From assembly GCA_946894095.1 (NCBI GenBank), contig OX335649.1, positions 15,890,001 to 15,954,000 on the forward strand: a stretch of 64,000 bases of DNA, written 5' to 3'. The notes below the pieces were generated by a model that was not told where the DNA came from, did no database searches, and saw only the letters and a program-made list of their open reading frames with translations. This DNA is from Incurvaria masculella (taxonomy: Eukaryota; Arthropoda; Insecta; Lepidoptera; Incurvariidae). Position numbers and translations under genes: made by a program. How positions within the stretch are numbered: the stretch's first letter is position 1; each line of letters opens with the position of its first letter. Positions 24,206 through 33,659 of this stretch are shown here, one piece after another.

Positions 24206-24433
24206 GGGCCGATCTTTCAACAACATCAGATAGTACTTATCGGACTGTACAAATTAACGTTTGTCAAAAGACGGATAGTCATTACCGGATAATTTTATGT
24301 TTTGTCACAATTATCGGCCTATAATTTTAGTAAGAATAATATAAACTTACTGTAACGGATGGATAAGCAGAGGCGTAAACAGATCCATCGAATAGTTATC
24401 TCACTGTTTATCAGACAATTGAAAAATCAGCCC
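24206..24433. mobile_element. 228-bp MITE with TTA target duplication
   Basis: Ends GGGCCGATCTTTCAA and TTGAAAAATCAGCCC are inverted repeats. TTA flanks both sides (24203-24205, 24434-24436). A TWA 3-bp duplication with GGGCC-type ends fits PIF/Harbinger MITEs. A right-truncated relative lies at 59617-59780. Confidence 0.8.
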
Positions 24434-24659
24434 TTAGAAAAAATAACGAATTGACAAATCGTTTTGCCATCGCACACTCTAGTAAGCATGATTGTGCTTC
24501 AGCTGCTGAGCATGGAACCACATCGACCGCTAAGTTCATCTGCAGACTGTTCGTCAGTTAGCCCGGGCCAGCCGCGAGTGCGAGGTTCAGGCCCCGTAAT
24601 AACTTAACTAGGACTGTGCTAACCAATCCATCACTCTCCTAAGAAAGTCGGCACCTGAC

Positions 24660-24790
24660 TGATACTTTTGAGGTTACCGCGGTCGTTAGACATGTTTGAA
24701 AAATGTTACGGCTTTTCACGCGGCAGGTAGAGATATTCTCCGACGTTTCGAGCTAATCATTCAGCCCGTTGTCAAGGAGGTATCCGCCGC
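24660..24790 (-). repeat. Penelope-like element tail with hammerhead-like remnant
   Basis: On the minus strand: CGGGCTGAATGATTAGCTCG then GAAACGTC (24739-24775), similar to the CTGA...GAAACGTC ribozyme core at the ends of Penelope-like elements but with an extra base. It runs into CCGTAACATTTTTCAAACAT, which recurs at 56400-56455 on the plus strand. Confidence 0.5.
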
Positions 24791-25440
24791 GCTCGTGCGC
24801 AGCAGTCAGTCAGCGTCAGCAGTCAAACATGTCGGCGACTGGCTGAGCGACCGCGGACTTCCAAGTGCAGCAAGCAACATCCGGAGTGTTCGCGCCGACA
24901 ACCTGTGGTACCCACCCATGGCGGAGTACCAATCGACTACGTAGCTGTTGTTCGTTTAGAACCACCCAATAGATACGCGATTAAGTGAATACTTTCAGCC
25001 GCAGACACGAAAAACACCATATCCCAAATAAACTTACAATGCAAAGCAAACTTCAATATATAACTAATGACACATTAGCCCCATTTATAGCCAAATACGC
25101 AAAATGTTTATACAAACATATCACGGCTTTTAGGAAGAAAGTAAGGCACGAAAAAATCCGGCTTTCAAACTGGAAACTGATGACTGTGTAGTGTCGTATC
25201 ACTTTGAGCTTGCTTCAAACTCTCCATTAGCCACCTCTTACCGCAGAGATGCATTAGTGCTGGGACATTAAGATTTTTGAGACCGGAACTGAAGCGCCAC
25301 CTTTCCGCATCGTCCAAATCGCGCTGCCATCAAACCACTTAACGAGGGATAAAACTGACCTTTCTTCCCAGGCCTATTAAGAGGCTAAAATTGCCCGCGA
25401 GCGCTCATTCTGCGACCGCTCAGCTGAGATGTCACGCCTC

Positions 25441-25480
25441 TATAAATAGGCTGATCTGGCGGTATTTCGGAGCGGCCTGC
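25441..25480 (+). promoter_or_regulatory. TATA-box core promoter candidate
   Basis: TATAAATA at 25441-25448 in a GC-rich setting (25380-25560 is clearly richer in CpG than its surroundings). A start site would be expected near 25470. A possible 5'UTR follows to about 25690. No coding exon is seen in the next 1 kb. Confidence 0.45.
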
Positions 25481-26869
25481 CCACTCTGCGGCTTCGGACC
25501 ACGGCCGCCGATGTCACTGAACGTTACATGATGCGTCGCGGCGCGTGTATCGATCGCCTTACACTACTTACGTTACGACTGTGTGTGCATCGCTCGATAT
25601 TTGTTATTTCGTGTTTCAAGTGCTCGGGTTCATAAAATAAAATATTGTTCTCGCGCCGTGTTTAATCATCAAAAGTGGAATGGAACACGAAGGTTAACTG
25701 CTTCTAAAGTAACAAGGGTCGACATTTCAATGATCTTATAAATAAGTCAGATTACTATTTGACAAATTAATTTACGAGGCTCTTATCCATCCTTAAAACA
25801 TGTCTATATTTACTGTAGAAAAATTACGCCATGTCAATTCTCGACTTTACAATCGAGACGATCGATTGCCTGATTTCAATCCAGTTGCGTTTGAATTTGG
25901 TATTCTTGCGTTCAACTGTGTTCGGATTTTGCGATCGGATAATCTAGCATGTTAGTAGACCGAAGTGAAGTTTGCAACAAGGTCACAGCAAGTTAGGAGT
26001 CCGACAAGCAACGCTTTTCAAACAAACTGTGTTTCATATTTTAGCATACAATAAAGAGGGATAGAAGATCGAATACTTTTAGGGCATGGTTGCCGAACCC
26101 ATAACACAACGCATTTTGTAAACAGAACGTTCTTTACATTTCCCGCGCTTTTGTGCAATGTTGTTTGTAGGAGTTGATGATTTGATTTCGCTATAATTTG
26201 ATTTTTACGAATGGTTTTCCAACAGTTGGAGCATTGTACGGACTATATAGTAATAAACTATATTGTTTTCTTAAAATATCTCCTCACTACGTAATTGAAA
26301 GGTGTGTGTGAAATGCAAATATTGTGTTGTAAATATCTATAACATATATAATGTCTGTCAACTTGCTAAGGATATGTGGTTCTATGTAATGTGCATGACC
26401 CTAGTCCTATCCTTGTTCTCCACATACACATGTCCCTCTCTCTCTTTCACCTGATGTAGCGAAGATTGACAGCGTCTGCTGAAAAGGCTGAAAGGCCCAG
26501 CTTTCAGTGCAATTTTTTAACCGCGATGCACGGACACGCCACGTCATCGTAGCACCGGCTCCCGCCATAACTATCTCGCTACCACCGGGTACCCAGGAGT
26601 ACCTCGCCAGTACCGCGTGTGCTCAAAACCTACGAACAATCGAAAGGACTTTCTGTGCTCTTCATCGTCGAGGACGCAGCATTCCTGAACCGCATCCTGT
26701 GGGAGGAGTAGAGTGGTGGCCACCCGCACACGTCAGGAAGTCTCCATCGTGGTGAGTCGCTCCACCTTCTTTTATCCTAACCCCTAGAAGATTGGGCATT
26801 GCATGGGACCACATATATAATCATCCCTTTTACAAAACAGCTTATTTACAACATTTTGGTGCAACAAAG

Positions 26870-27030
26870 ATTTGAAATGAATTTAAGCCTGGCCGGCCGT
26901 CATGCTTTTCGCGGCCCCGCTGAAAGTTCGAAAGCCCATGGGCACCTTAAACGGAAGGAAGGTGTGAAGGAGCACCTGGCCGGCCGGCGGCGTGGGCTTC
27001 GCAGCCCTCCCGAAAAGCTTAAAATAAAAA
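26870..27030. repeat. GC-rich direct repeat with GGCCGGCC motifs
   Basis: Two related segments, CCTGGCCGGCCGTCATGC (26889) and CACCTGGCCGGCCGGCGGCG (26974), each followed by a CTTTTCGCGGCC/CTTCGCAGCCC block, about 85 bp apart. Origin not recognised. Confidence 0.45.
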
Positions 27031-27076
27031 ATCTGCTATTTTTTTATAGGTGACTAATGAGAGACTACTTTAAAAA

Positions 27077-27606
27077 AATATGTGCCCTCAAAATGTCCGT
27101 AATCTCAGAAATAAAAGGTCATACATCACAAGTTATGAAAAAAAATCACAAAATGTATTTAAATCGGAGAGGATTAATAAAAAAAAATGTATGACACATG
27201 ACATGCAAATTATGGGAATCAATTCATCATTTTATAAGCTTTCAGAAAATGTACAAATTGTAAAGTTGCACACAAATTTTTTTTTTTATTAGATATCAAG
27301 TTCGTGGTCAAAATTAACGAAGAATGAAACGTCTCATACAGAGAGGACGTTTACTCGGGATCGACCGTTTTGTCTCCCTCCAAAATTCAAATTTGAAACC
27401 CTGCGATTATTAATTAGTAAAATGAATTTCATGTTGTTGTTTCCTCGTTGTGTAACTTGTGTGCAACCGTACAACATTTGTACATTTTCTAAAAGCTTCT
27501 GAAATCTGAATTATTCCCATAATTTGCATGCCACGTGTCATAATTTTTTTAGGATTTATGACCTTTTACTTCTGAGATTACAGAAATTTTGAGGGCACAT
27601 ATATAC
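27077..27606. mobile_element. Long foldback element, about 530 bp
   Basis: Left arm about 27077-27270 and right arm about 27445-27606 are inverted: ends TATGTGCCCTCAAAATGTCC and AATTTTGAGGGCACATATAT; inner GCACACAA / TTGTGTGCAAC. A loop of about 175 bp separates them. It is non-coding, and I cannot define a target duplication. Confidence 0.7.
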
Positions 27607-28117
27607 ACCACTGTCTTGTAAGAGTTACTACATGAAAAAAAATCCCCCATTGATGGGGAAAATATTTACACGCTGCTGTAAAAAAAAATTAGGAAATGAA
27701 AATTACTATTTTAGGTAAATAATATTATTAAAATAATAATAATAAAACAGTGATTATTAATTTTATTATTTTGTTATTTAGTTAATTTTATCGGTTCTAT
27801 AGGTCTAAGCTTGATTGATTTTATTTGATATTTTGAATCCAAAATAAACGAAAAAAAAATTGATCTTTCATCATTTTAATAAAAAAAATGGGGGTTGTAG
27901 AAGTCGGGTTACTTACTACCGCTAGTTTTGTTTTCTTGAATTCTATAAATAAAATGAACCCCAACGTCAATCCTAGAGGTTATAAATGTGTCAAACGATA
28001 TTTTTTGCCCTCCAATTTAGATTAGACTTTATACATTATTTTTTTTATTTCGTTATAATCTAACAAGGTGTTTTCGAGTACAACTCGCAATGGTATCAAA
28101 CCACTACTACTACTACC

Positions 28118-28152
28118 ATTCCGGGAAAACGGCGTGAAGGTATGTATGGCTT
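28118..28152 (+). repeat. LINE 3' terminus fragment
   Basis: CCGGGAAAACGGCGTGAAGG followed by TATGTATGG is the same stop-codon region and TATG-type tail seen at the end of the LINE fragment at 52506-52535. Only the last about 35 bp remain. Confidence 0.5.
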
Positions 28153-28348
28153 ACCTAAACCACAAACATATCTTCACAAACTAATAATTATTAAATAATT
28201 GCCTCACCATAAAATGAATAAACAGTGGGTAACTTGCATTGTTATAATGGCAACACAGCGCCCTACCGCAAAGATGACAGTTCAAGATAGTGACCATTTA
28301 GTTCCGATTTTATTTAGTTTGATGGCTTACCGCGCGTGTGAGGAGCAG

Positions 28349-28395
28349 GACGTGCTGCTCGACGTTTCGGAGCCTCACATGGGCTTCATCTTCAG
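28349..28395 (-). ncRNA. Hammerhead-like ribozyme motif, left arm of PLE
   Basis: On the minus strand: CTGAAGA (28389-28395), then a stem II AAGCC/GGCTC with one mismatch, GAAA (28365-28368), an ACGT/ACGT stem III with an 8-base loop, and a GTC cleavage triplet near 28349-28351. Hammerhead motifs are established in Penelope-like elements. Stem I pairing is weak here. Confidence 0.5.
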
Positions 28396-28541
28396 GAGAA
28401 CGTGCCTGTCGCGACGGAGGTAGGCACGTTACTGGCTACCCGCCGCTTTGCTTCACTTCTCAGCGTCCATGGCAAAACTCGTACATTTTCTTGAGGATTA
28501 GCTGCGGTCCGAATTTCGTGTGAAGTGCAAAACACGCTGAC

Positions 28542-28620
28542 TCAATCTCCATAGTGAACTTAATCCTGGGATGTATGGAGTTGAGGTGGTCTAGGTACAA
28601 GGTAGGAGGTAGGTCTAATT
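28542..28620 (-). pseudogene. PLE reverse transcriptase fragment
   Basis: The minus strand reads LYLDHLNSIHPRIKFTMEIE, a segment of the PLE reverse transcriptase that normally precedes the LPFLDV-type motif. Instead of continuing into that motif, it runs straight into the arm sequence at 28541. It is a remnant of about 25 codons with no catalytic residues. Confidence 0.65.
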
Positions 28621-28627
28621 CATTGAG

Positions 28628-29374
28628 ACAGTGCTGCAAGGCAATGGTTATAAGGCAAGAGATTGGAGAACCAGAAGGAAAGAACGACAACCACAGTATG
28701 ACGTCAAGAGGCGAGCCGCATACCTGCCGTACATCAGGGGAGTGACAGACCGTATTGCGAGGATACTGAGGAGATCCAGCATACCAGCCGTGCTGTATCC
28801 TCAACGCAAGGTCTCAGCCATGCTCCGATCAGTGAAGGACAAGGTACCATTACTCGCCGCTGGCGTCTACAGAGTTCCCTGTTCATGCGGTAAATCGTAC
28901 ACTGGCCAAACGAAGAGGAGCGTCAGCACACGCATCACGGAGCACATACGGGCGGTTAAGAACAGAGATATCACGAAGTCAGCGCTGTGTGAGCATGCAG
29001 AATCTGGACCTGGGCACTGGTTGAGGTTTGATCAGGTGAAAGTCCTAGTACCTGAACAACGAAACCTCTCACGAATCATTCGGGAGTCCATCGAAATCAG
29101 CAAGCACAAGAACTTCAATCGTGAAGATTCCTACCGTCTTTCGCCCATATGGAAACCCGTGCTGAATAAGCTGAAAACTGAATTTCGGAGAGGTGCACCG
29201 ACAACAGACGTCGAGGAAAACACAGTCAGCGTGTTTTGCACTTCACACGAAATTCGGACCGCAGCTAATCCTCAAGAAAATGTACGAGTGTTGCCATGGA
29301 CGCTGAGAAGTGAAGCAAAGCGGCGGGTAGCCAGTAACGTGCCTACCTCCGTCGCGACAGGCACGTTCTCCTGA
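28628..29374 (+). pseudogene. PLE linker plus GIY-YIG endonuclease domain (truncated polyprotein)
   Basis: A 247-codon open frame is available from 28631. Useful similarity starts at NGYKARDW near 28640 (linker after RT), then YLPYIRGVTDRIARIL, then the endonuclease proper: GVYRVPCSCGKSYTGQTKRS, in which VYRVPC and SYTG stand for the GIY and YIG motifs. Further on are TRITEHIRA, CEHAESGPGHW (His and Glu region), and RRIIRE/SIEISKHKNFNRED with the expected downstream Glu and Asn. These are the hallmarks of Penelope-like elements, whose endonuclease nicks target DNA for target-primed reverse transcription. The reverse transcriptase that should lie N-terminal is missing on this strand, so the ATG is not a true start. 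From about 29215 the frame reads into the arm and ends at its ribozyme. The domain itself is intact, suggesting a fairly recent copy. Confidence 0.8.
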
Positions 29375-29424
29375 AGATGGAGCCCATGTGAGGCTCCGAA
29401 ACGTCGAGCAGCACGTAAGCCGTC
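29365..29424 (+). ncRNA. Hammerhead-like ribozyme motif, right arm of PLE
   Basis: CTGAAGA at 29371-29377; stem II GGAGCC (29379-29384) pairs exactly with GGCTCC (29392-29397); GAAA at 29398-29401; stem III ACGT (29401-29404) with ACGT (29413-29416) around an 8-base loop; then A, giving a GTA cleavage triplet. Type I order. Stem I is not convincing, so activity is uncertain. Confidence 0.55.
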
Positions 29425-29429
29425 AAACT

Positions 29430-30780
29430 AAATATTGTAGTTATGTCCCGCGTAAGTTTTAAAATATTAATAGTTCCGATTTTGGCCACAGGCAAAAAGA
29501 GCTATGTGGCACTCTACCACCAATTTCCTCCACAACAAGAGGCTGAACATCTCTTCTCCTATAGATTTAACCACGCGGATATTATTTGGGTGTGATTGAA
29601 AATATTATTTATAAAAAAAAAATAGGGGTGGCCCTTTATTTGTTGTGTAACTTACTTTATTTGTGGTTTGCGTAAAAGGACTATGTATCCCGCTATTTCT
29701 ATCCCAGTTTTCAAATCAAATCAAATAATTTATTGTAACATAATTAGGCACTGGTACAGAGTAATCTTACCGCTACCTACAAAATGCTCTTCGTCACGTT
29801 GCACGTACATACACAGCGGAATTGGAAAGTATTTTATATTCGCCTTCGTCGAAACTGACATAATCTTTCAATTTCTTATTTACCTTCGCTTCCGATTCAT
29901 ATCCCTATAGTGTTCCTCTTTACTCTAGTGAAGATAATAGCCTATAGCTATTCCTCGCCTATCTTCAATCTTTAACACTGATTCTATCACTGTCAATGCT
30001 GTTCATCTGTGCAATTCGTTTCCGTACTCTGTGCGTTCCCGTGAATCTGTCGAAAGTAAAAACATTCCAATTCAGTCAAGCTCTCTCGCAATAGATCGTC
30101 AGAATGTTTATTTTATTTGCATATTATGTATTCTCTCTGGTATGGTGATTTTGGATAGACCATTATGTTTAATTTGTATTAATAACATTTATTAATGCAT
30201 AATTTGTGTTTATAAAAAGCTAATTTAATTTCTGTTCAATTCAGTACCCATATTGTCTTCCCCTTTTAGCTCTTTCCTCATCATCCAGAAGGCTGACTGA
30301 AAAACTTTAGGCGGAATTATGCCTCTGTGCAGTTAAACACGGGTGTTAAGATTGTTCTTTTAGTTCTTTGTTGTTATTTATATAAAATTGCACGATGTAG
30401 TTGTTCTATTATATTTCAAACATTCTTGTAATTTATCCACTTCGCAAATTGGAATAACTTTGTTTAAATTTATTTCCATTAGTTCGAAACAATATTGTAA
30501 TAACATATTATGATGATTATTTATATGAGTATCATTGTTTTATTATAAAACGTTTAATGAAAATATGCACTTTTTATGGAGAGTTAACTATTTTTAAATA
30601 ATCGTTATTTGAACGCCTACCACCTAGTAAATAAGAAATAGGACCTACTGCAGTGGAATTTGAACCACGAAAGACGAATTGCGTATCGGACGGAACCCAC
30701 ATGTACCTAGGTAAGCGGACGTCGTACTAATAAAACGTGCACAATGCAACCAACAACATGCATGCACTGCTTGTCCATAG
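29430..30780. other. AT-rich DNA, no gene seen
   Basis: No supported exon or element. The open frame at 29668-29910 has no motif. Confidence 0.5.
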
Positions 30781-30819
30781 ATAAATGAAACGAATGCACA
30801 TTTGAACAGAGAATAATCG

Positions 30820-30960
30820 CGCCGACAACGCTCACGCTGGGCAGCAGCGGCGACGGCGAAGGCTCAGTTCACCGCCGACCGCCGCGCCATCCGACCGCGC
30901 CGCCGCCGCCCGCCCAGAACGCGTCGCGCCGCCCACCGCACTCGGAGCTTTTCCCAATAC
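30820..30960. promoter_or_regulatory. CpG-rich block, possible promoter/first exon
   Basis: A sharp 140-bp island of GCC/CGC-rich sequence in otherwise AT-rich DNA, including CGCCGCCGCCCGCCC. The minus strand offers a donor-like CAGCGTGAGCG at its left edge, which would suit a first non-coding exon of a minus-strand gene such as Rab3. That link is conjecture. Confidence 0.3.
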
Positions 30961-31489
30961 TTCAACATCCGACAAATCATTCAATTCAATAAGTAAAGAA
31001 ACGAAACGCAGTGCGTGTGATTGCAAATTTCAATTAAATTGAGCTTTTATCGATAATTTCGACGGGGGATATTCGATAGAATTAGAATATAAAACGATTA
31101 CCGACCTCCGGAGCTTCTCAGTTACCGGCGATGACCAAAAAAGCGAACCAATGTAGTGGCATGACTTTGTAAACCTATGCATGATGTGTATATTAAATAA
31201 TATAGTGAGATAATTTAATTAGCAATTACATATTCGATAGCAGTCCCACGCCTAGACTGAACTTTATAATATTTTCAAACGAAATTTTCCTAAACCTCTA
31301 CAATCCAAGTTTACTAAAATTTACACTTACACCTTGTCTATCACACCCTTCTCTTAAAGACCAAGCTTCCATGCTGCAGTTAGAACTCCATACCGTCCTC
31401 GGAAAATTAGCAACTAAAGTGTTTCGAGCTTCCCTTACATAATTTCCGTAGCGTAAGCGAAATTAGTGAGTGGACATTTAAAAATAGTT

Positions 31490-31650
31490 ATAATATCAGT
31501 AGTGTGTGCGACAAAGTCCGATGTTCGAGTGAGTGCCCGAAATAAACAACAAAAAAGTTTTCTTTGCCAGAGTCTGGCGCTCGCCGCCGCCGCGCGTGTA
31601 GTTGTGCTGTGTGTGTGTGTTAGTGTTTCCCGTGTCTTCGCATTGATAGA
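31490..31650 (+). promoter_or_regulatory. 5'UTR-like first exon with initiator and splice donor
   Basis: TATCAGTAGTGTG near 31494 matches the arthropod initiator TCAGT. Downstream sequence is CG- and GTGT-rich (GCTCGCCGCCGCCGCG, then a short GT run). It ends ATAGA then GTAAGTT at about 31650, a strong donor. The pattern is typical of a non-coding first exon on the plus strand. No following coding exon is identified. Confidence 0.35.
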
Positions 31651-31904
31651 GTAAGTTGATTACTTCCTCCATTTTATGATTTTCATTGAAGGTGTAATTT
31701 TATGATCGTTTCCTTATCTTCATTAATATCGTGTTTGCAATATCTGCTACATCAAACATCTCCGATTCCTCAAAGTAAGTTATGTTTTTGTGAAGTAATG
31801 TATAATCTACCACATCATATATTTTTTAAATTAAATTAAAGAAATATTCGCAAAGTTGTATACATACATAGCTGATATTTTCGAATAACTAAAGGCATAG
31901 ATAA

Positions 31905-31990
31905 AGGATACTATGTGGTGGTGTATTGAGCTAATATTAATCGGTAGTTGTGTGGTATTAGCCATCCATGTCATGTTGCATAGGAATAAA
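31905..31990 (+). repeat. SINE 3' end fragment
   Basis: GTGTATTGAGCTAATATTAA and TGTGGTATTAGCCATCCATG are the 3' end of the SINE family; head and body are missing. Confidence 0.65.
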
Positions 31991-33245
31991 AATAGTCCAC
32001 AGATGGCATTTCAGAATACATTAAATACAATCCAATTAGTATCAATGATATTTTTTATTTACAATGATATTACTTAATTTATAGTTACAATATAATGTTT
32101 TCATCACGCCTACCTAGCTTTTTAATTTGATATCAAGCTCAGTTCAATGACAGTGTAACTAGTTCTGGCAATGGCGCTGGTTAAAAAGGTGATAGTACCA
32201 GTGAAAAATAAGCAGTTTTCGTCCAGCTTTGTGCGTAGTATGATGTTATCAAACTATATCACTGCCATCCTTTATCTATGCTAAAGGTACAAAAAATGTA
32301 AGTGTCAGAAACTTTAGTTTTCGCATCTGGTTGCAAATAATAAGATTTTCCAGTAAGATTCCCTTTTGATCATTTATTACATAGCGTTTTCGATATTGGA
32401 AGGACAGAAGTGGCGACCGATACTCACACGTATAGCGACAGCGTAGCCGCGTTTATATTTTACATACACATTAATGATAGCGCCTGCCAGTCGCTTGCTT
32501 ACGAATTCGGGAAGTGCAACATTAAATATGTGTTCCACTAAATGGCGTCCTGTGCAGCTCTTATATGTCGTTAGAACTCTAGAACATCAGAATTGAGATA
32601 ACTCATAAGCTCAAAACTGACTGGACGGCGCCGTCAGTGTTTGTATTATAACTAAAACATAGCTACCCTGCCGCTATATGTATGAGTTTGCTCACCACTG
32701 GTTTACGCCATGGTTTCCAACGATCAATGGTATTTCTCAAATAGCGTGGGCGGATAGAGAGAAACCATACTTCGCCGCCGCCGCCACTGGCTCCCGAGGT
32801 CTTGTACAGGAACTGTTGGGTCTCAACAGGTTCAAAGTCCAAAGTGTGGCGCGTGTCGTGCCGTGGAGTGTACCTACGGCTTGTTGTCGCTACCTTGGCC
32901 GAGTGCGCGTCACGGCGGCGCGGCGGCGCGGCGGCTGCGGTCAGGGAAGCGTTGGCAAGCGGGAAGCAAGTTGGCACCACCCGAAGACCACTAATATCTT
33001 ATCTCTTACATGTGCACGTAGCAAACTGGAGTGACGTAAATTTACTAAAACTTTAATGCTCAATGTTTCGGTTGTCGTTTTGGAAGGTAAAGCTATGTTT
33101 GTGCTTGATGAATTTTATTGTTTCGTGATAATCTGTGTGGCTCTCTGAGCTGTAGAACTCGCGAGTCCGTCGTTGCATAGCATAAAAGTGAATAAATGTC
33201 CACAGCGCACGATAAAACAGTTCTGTTATTTTTCTCACATGGTAC

Positions 33246-33655
33246 TTTTTTTTTATGCGACCTGACATAGATGGCTAATACCACACAGTACGACTACGGT
33301 TATTATATTAGCCCAATACACCACATTCCCGAAGGAATTAGGTGCCATGCCAGGACCTTCCCTTTGTGAGCACGGCTACATTGAACACGATAGAAAACAC
33401 GGACATTTTTTTCATTGCCACTTCGACCATCTTTTCATCCAATGCGATGGTACCAGCCCGGGTGGGCTTAAACCTACCACCTAGTAGGGGAAGGGGACTT
33501 ACAGTTTTACATGGATTCCGAAACATGGAGCAGCTCGCATTCGTGACGAAATGCACTTATCGAACTCGGACTGAGAAATAAAGTGGTGCATGTCGGAATT
33601 GAACCCAGACCTCTGGTACGCTAGGCCAGTCCCCGCGCCACTAGGCTACTTACCT
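33246..33655 (-). repeat. tRNA-derived SINE (HaSE1-like), nearly complete
   Basis: On the minus strand: tRNA-like head with B box (GGGTTCAATTCC) near 33596-33607; middle domain CATTTCGTCACGAATGCGAG; body GGTGGTAGGTTTAAGCCCAC; SINE 3' end GGTATTAGCCATCTATGTC with an A tail at about 33246-33256. Head and tail are both present, which makes this the reference tRNA-headed copy here. Body and tail match the 5S-headed copy at 22327. Confidence 0.85.
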
Positions 33656-33659
33656 TAGC

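Larger units (their letters stand above)
28321..29424. mobile_element. Rearranged Penelope-like element with inverted ends
   Basis: Arms of about 200-220 bp (28321-28541 and 29225-29424) are near-identical inverted repeats. Each carries a hammerhead-like core. Between them the minus strand holds a scrap of PLE reverse transcriptase (28542 to about 28620), and the plus strand holds the linker and GIY-YIG endonuclease (about 28628-29215). A normal PLE encodes RT then endonuclease on one strand, so this copy has been inverted internally. PLE ends may be direct or inverted in some copies; the strand switch between RT and endonuclease is what marks rearrangement. Confidence 0.75.

Noticed and set aside
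26507..26755. 82-codon plus-strand frame ending near a GTGAGT donor
   Set aside because: Looks like a GC-rich leader or repeat piece; no conserved residues and the donor follows a stop-containing frame.
32663..32980. 105-codon minus-strand frame with a Gly-rich stretch (GASGGGGE)
   Set aside because: Comes from GCC/CGG-rich DNA. The plus strand is also open over the same bases, and no family is recognised. A host exon cannot be excluded.
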